A stretch of DNA of 7,107 nucleotides, taken from positions 1 through 7,107 of the forward strand of contig JANXXY010000337.1 in NCBI GenBank assembly GCA_025350365.1. Direction: 5' to 3'. Under the pieces are notes generated by a model. It was not told the origin of the DNA and searched no databases. It saw only the letters and a list, made by a program, of their open reading frames with translations. Shown piece by piece: positions 4,644-7,107 of the stretch. Each line of letters begins with the position of its first letter. Positions within the stretch are counted from its first letter, which is position 1. The position numbers were made by a program, and so were the translations under genes. Source of the DNA: Bacteroidales bacterium. GTDB taxonomy: Bacteria; Bacteroidota; Bacteroidia; Bacteroidales; JAAUTT01.

Positions 4644-6893
4644 TTATTCGGTTAAACTAAATGAAGCTTCTTTGCAATCGTCTGAATTGGTACCGACGAA
4701 TACTTTAAAATCCCCAGATTCGGCCTTAAACGACATATCCTTGGTATAAAAGGCCAGATCGGAAGATTTCAGTGTAAATGAAATGTCCTTGCTTTCTCCG
4801 GTTTTGATCATTACTTTGCGGAAGCCTTTTAATTCCTTTACCGGACGGGTTACACTCCCAACCAGATCGCGGATATATAGTTGAACTACTTCTTCGCCGT
4901 CAGATTGCCCAGTATTTTTAACTGTCAGGGAAACTGTGAGCGAATCCTTCATCTTCATTTGGTTGGTGCTAAGCTTTAAAGTAGAATATTCAAAAGTGGT
5001 GTAGCTTAAACCAAACCCAAAAGGAAAAAGAGGCTCGTTAGGTATATCGGTATATTTGGAACAGTAAGGATTGATATTATCAACTTTAGGACGCCCCGTA
5101 TTTTTATGGTTGTAATAAATTGGAATTTGACCAACGGCATAAGGGAAAGTCACCGGAAGTTTGCCGCTGGGATTGTATTTTCCGAAAAGTACATCAGCAA
5201 TGGCATTTCCGGCCTGTGAACCCAAAAACCACGACTCAAGAATTGCGGGTACATTTCCGGCAAGCCAATTGATGGTTAATGGTCGTCCATTCATTAATAC
5301 GATAACCACGGGCTTTCCGGTCTTCAATATTTCTCGTACCAGATCTTCCTGTTTGCCGGGAATATTAATGTTAGCACGACTGCGGGCTTCACCACTCATG
5401 GTGCCCGATTCACCAATTGCCATCACCACAACATCCGCTTGCTTTGCGAGTGAAATAGCCACTTTGAAGGTGTTTGATGAATCTCCCCAAATGTCGCATC
5501 CTTTGGTATACAAAATATTAGTGGTTGAGGAAACGGCAGTTTTTATTCCTTCTAAAAGTGTAACGGCATCTTTGCCTTCTCCCTGAGCCGACCATCCGCC
5601 AATCATATCAATTTTGGAATCGGCCAAAGGACCAATAACTGCTATCGTCCTAACATCTATTTTGAGAGGTAACGTATTATTTTCATTTTTTAAAAGAACG
5701 ATTGATTTCCGGGCGCCTTCGCGCGCAGCTTTTATGTGTTCGGGGCTTAGAAGCTGGGATTTTTCTTTTTCGGGATGGCAATATTTGTAGGGATCGTCAA
5801 ATAATCCTAATTGAAATTTGATACGGAGAACCCGGCGCACTGCCTTATCAATCGTGATCTCTTTAACTTTGCCAGCTTTTACCAAACTTACCAATGAATC
5901 TCGGTAAGCAGATGTTTCCATATCCATGTCATTACCGGCGTTGGCAGCAATCATGGCTGCTTCTCCTTTATCTTTGGCTATACCATGGTTTACCATTTCG
6001 CCAATCGAATTCCAGTCCGATACCACAAAACCTCGGAAACCCCATTCTCCCTTGAGTGTTTCCTGAACCAAATATGAATTACCAGTAGCAGGAGTTCCAT
6101 CGATCTCATTAAAAGAGTTCATGAATGTTCCAACTCCAGCCTCTAACGCAGCCTTAAAAGGACGGAGATAGATTTCGTGTAAAACACGGTTCGATATATC
6201 AACTGTATTATAGTCGCGGCCCGCTTCGGCACAACCATAGGCAGCAAAGTGTTTGGCACAGGCAACAATACTACCGTCATCCTTAAGGCTTTTTCCCTGA
6301 AATCCATGTATCCGGGCTTTTGCAACGAGCGAACCATAATATGGATCCTCACCGGCGCCTTCCATTATTCTTCCCCAGCGTGGGTCGCGGGCTATATCCA
6401 CCATCGGTGCGAAAGTCCAGTGGATACCGGCTGCCGATGCCTCAATGGCTGCAATTCGTGCAGATTGTTCAATAGCATCCAAATCCCAGCTGGCAGCTTC
6501 GCCCAGAGGTATCGGAAAAATGGTTTTATAACCGTGAATGACGTCTAGTCCAAAGATTAGCGGAATTTTCATACGGCTGTTTTCCATCACCAATTTTTGC
6601 ATTTCACGGGTATTTTCGGCACCAATCACATTAAGCATCGAGCCTACATACCCTTTTTTTAAATCTTCAATATCTTTTTCACGAGCTTTAATTGGACCGG
6701 TTGCTGCGCCATTGCCGGTGTATTGGTTCATCTGGCCTATTTTTTCTTCCAGAGTCATTTTACTCAACAGATCATCAATCTTTTTTTCGATGGTTTTATC
6801 TTCATTGGTAAGTTTAACTTTGTTACTTTCTTGATTACAAGATGAAAATGCAATTAGACAGAAGACAAATAGATAAATAACTGATGTTCTCAT
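4644..6893 (-). CDS. bglX: Glycoside hydrolase family 3 beta-glucosidase (BglX-like) lipoprotein
   Basis: The protein has 749 complete residues, about the length of E. coli BglX. Residues 1-18 form a signal peptide ending AFSSC, so Cys19 is the likely lipid anchor; this places it on the periplasmic or outer-membrane side. The GH3 N-terminal barrel spans about 37-360: GLDVIHGYKTIFPIPLGEA (115-133), RDPRWGR (169-175), KHF (214-216) and the catalytic nucleophile Asp293 in VVSDW. The alpha/beta C domain spans about 398-632; Glu502 in MSGEARSR is the probable acid/base. A fibronectin type III-like domain follows at about 668-738 (EEVVQLYIRD, RPVKELKGF). The family removes terminal beta-glucosyl, sometimes xylosyl, residues from oligosaccharides; the exact substrate cannot be read here. 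No SusC/SusD or other hydrolase gene is in the window, so a polysaccharide utilisation locus is not shown. It appears monocistronic on the visible side. Confidence 0.96.
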   Translation of the reverse strand: MRTSVIYLFVFCLIAFSSCNQESNKVKLTNEDKTIEKKIDDLLSKMTLEEKIGQMNQYTGNGAATGPIKAREKDIEDLKKGYVGSMLNVIGAENTREMQKLVMENSRMKIPLIFGLDVIHGYKTIFPIPLGEAASWDLDAIEQSARIAAIEASAAGIHWTFAPMVDIARDPRWGRIMEGAGEDPYYGSLVAKARIHGFQGKSLKDDGSIVACAKHFAAYGCAEAGRDYNTVDISNRVLHEIYLRPFKAALEAGVGTFMNSFNEIDGTPATGNSYLVQETLKGEWGFRGFVVSDWNSIGEMVNHGIAKDKGEAAMIAANAGNDMDMETSAYRDSLVSLVKAGKVKEITIDKAVRRVLRIKFQLGLFDDPYKYCHPEKEKSQLLSPEHIKAAREGARKSIVLLKNENNTLPLKIDVRTIAVIGPLADSKIDMIGGWSAQGEGKDAVTLLEGIKTAVSSTTNILYTKGCDIWGDSSNTFKVAISLAKQADVVVMAIGESGTMSGEARSRANINIPGKQEDLVREILKTGKPVVIVLMNGRPLTINWLAGNVPAILESWFLGSQAGNAIADVLFGKYNPSGKLPVTFPYAVGQIPIYYNHKNTGRPKVDNINPYCSKYTDIPNEPLFPFGFGLSYTTFEYSTLKLSTNQMKMKDSLTVSLTVKNTGQSDGEEVVQLYIRDLVGSVTRPVKELKGFRKVMIKTGESKDISFTLKSSDLAFYTKDMSFKAESGDFKVFVGTNSDDCKEASFSLTE

Positions 6894-6926
6894 AGTTAAT
6901 TGTTAGTTAGTTTTTAAAAAGAAAAC

Positions 6927-6934
6927 CAAATATA
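6927..6934 (-). promoter_or_regulatory. Probable promoter -7 element (TATATTTG) for the GH3 gene
   Basis: Read on the minus strand, TATATTTG matches TAnnTTTG exactly and lies 33 bases before the GH3 start codon, giving a leader of roughly 25-30 nt. No TTG is present at the usual -33 distance (the strand reads AAATG there), so the promoter may be weak or need an activator. Confidence 0.5.
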
Positions 6935-6966
6935 AACAGAAAGTTGGTATATACATTTTAGTAGTT

Positions 6967-6994
6967 CAGGTTTATTTGAATGAACCTGCTTTTT
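6967..6994 (+). terminator. Intrinsic terminator-like hairpin on the plus strand, transcript unknown
   Basis: CAGGTTTAT (6967-6975) pairs with ATGAACCTG (6980-6988), nine pairs with one G-T, around a TTGA loop, followed by C and five T. It is oriented to stop plus-strand transcription, yet no plus-strand gene precedes it; the upstream gene runs the other way. It could be an attenuator for a gene to the right, end a small antisense RNA, or be a chance structure. Confidence 0.45.
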
Positions 6995-7057
6995 GCTTAT
7001 AAGGATATCTTATTACTCTTTTTATTATAACCACTATGGTTTTTTATTTAAGCCGAT

Positions 7058-7107
7058 ATGGTATATGAGAAAATAATTGACAAACCCGAAGAATTGGACG
7101 ACATTAA
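7058..7107 (+). CDS. Possible start of a protein gene cut by the right edge
   Basis: An ATG opens a frame that stays open to the window end: 16 codons reading MVYEKIIDKPEELDDI. The charged composition and the gac/gaa codons resemble real coding sequence, and divergence from the GH3 gene would explain the gap. No Shine-Dalgarno sequence and no clear promoter precede it. Two minus-strand frames are also open here, so the call is tentative. I do not recognise the product. Confidence 0.35.
   Translation, partial: MVYEKIIDKPEELDDI

Noticed and set aside
5161..5586. 141-codon plus-strand frame
   Set aside because: It is antisense to the conserved GH3 C-terminal region and resembles no protein; the same applies to 6249-6548 and 6538-6834.
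7038..7107. End of a minus-strand gene at the right edge
   Set aside because: Two minus frames are open for about 20 codons but look unremarkable, and the hairpin at 6967-6994 has its T-run on the plus strand, so nothing supports a minus gene ending here.

Overview
The window looks like chromosomal DNA of a member of the Bacteroidota. The evidence is an AT-rich background, two matches to the Bacteroidota -7 promoter element TAnnTTTG (one with a TTG -33 element 20 bases upstream), a receiver protein of the type common in this phylum, and a BglX-type GH3 lipoprotein. No RNA gene, insertion sequence or CRISPR array is visible.

Layout. (1) Bases 3-938, plus strand: the C-terminal part of a PAS-containing sensor histidine kinase, cut by the left edge. 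Its phospho-acceptor His box is intact but its ATPase domain is eroded. (2) Bases 927-1334, minus strand: a CheY-like single-domain response regulator whose 3' end overlaps the kinase by 12 bases. (3) Bases 1335-1816: a long non-coding stretch with an inverted repeat, a good Bacteroidota promoter and a leader of about 125 nt that can fold into mutually exclusive hairpins around an unusually strong Shine-Dalgarno sequence. (4) Bases 1817-4345, plus strand: a two-gene operon. The first gene is a soluble protein with PRC-barrel-like, MgtE N-terminal and paired CBS domains but no membrane part. The second is an NRAMP/SLC11-fold transporter whose metal-site motifs match the magnesium-transporting NRMT branch better than classical MntH. 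(5) Bases 4346-4643: a convergent intergenic region with a 123-bp imperfect palindrome. (6) Bases 4644-6893, minus strand: a complete BglX-like GH3 beta-glucosidase lipoprotein. (7) Bases 6894-7107: its upstream region, a plus-strand terminator-like hairpin, and possibly the first 16 codons of another gene.

The most interesting unit is region 3 plus region 4. I read it as a magnesium homeostasis module in which the cytosolic Mg2+ sensor of MgtE has been separated from the MgtE pore and paired with an NRAMP-fold Mg2+ transporter. It is preceded by a leader RNA that could switch translation and may hold a short acidic/proline leader peptide (MDDGP...). Gene identities rest on visible motifs. 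The Mg2+ specificity and the RNA switch are inferences.
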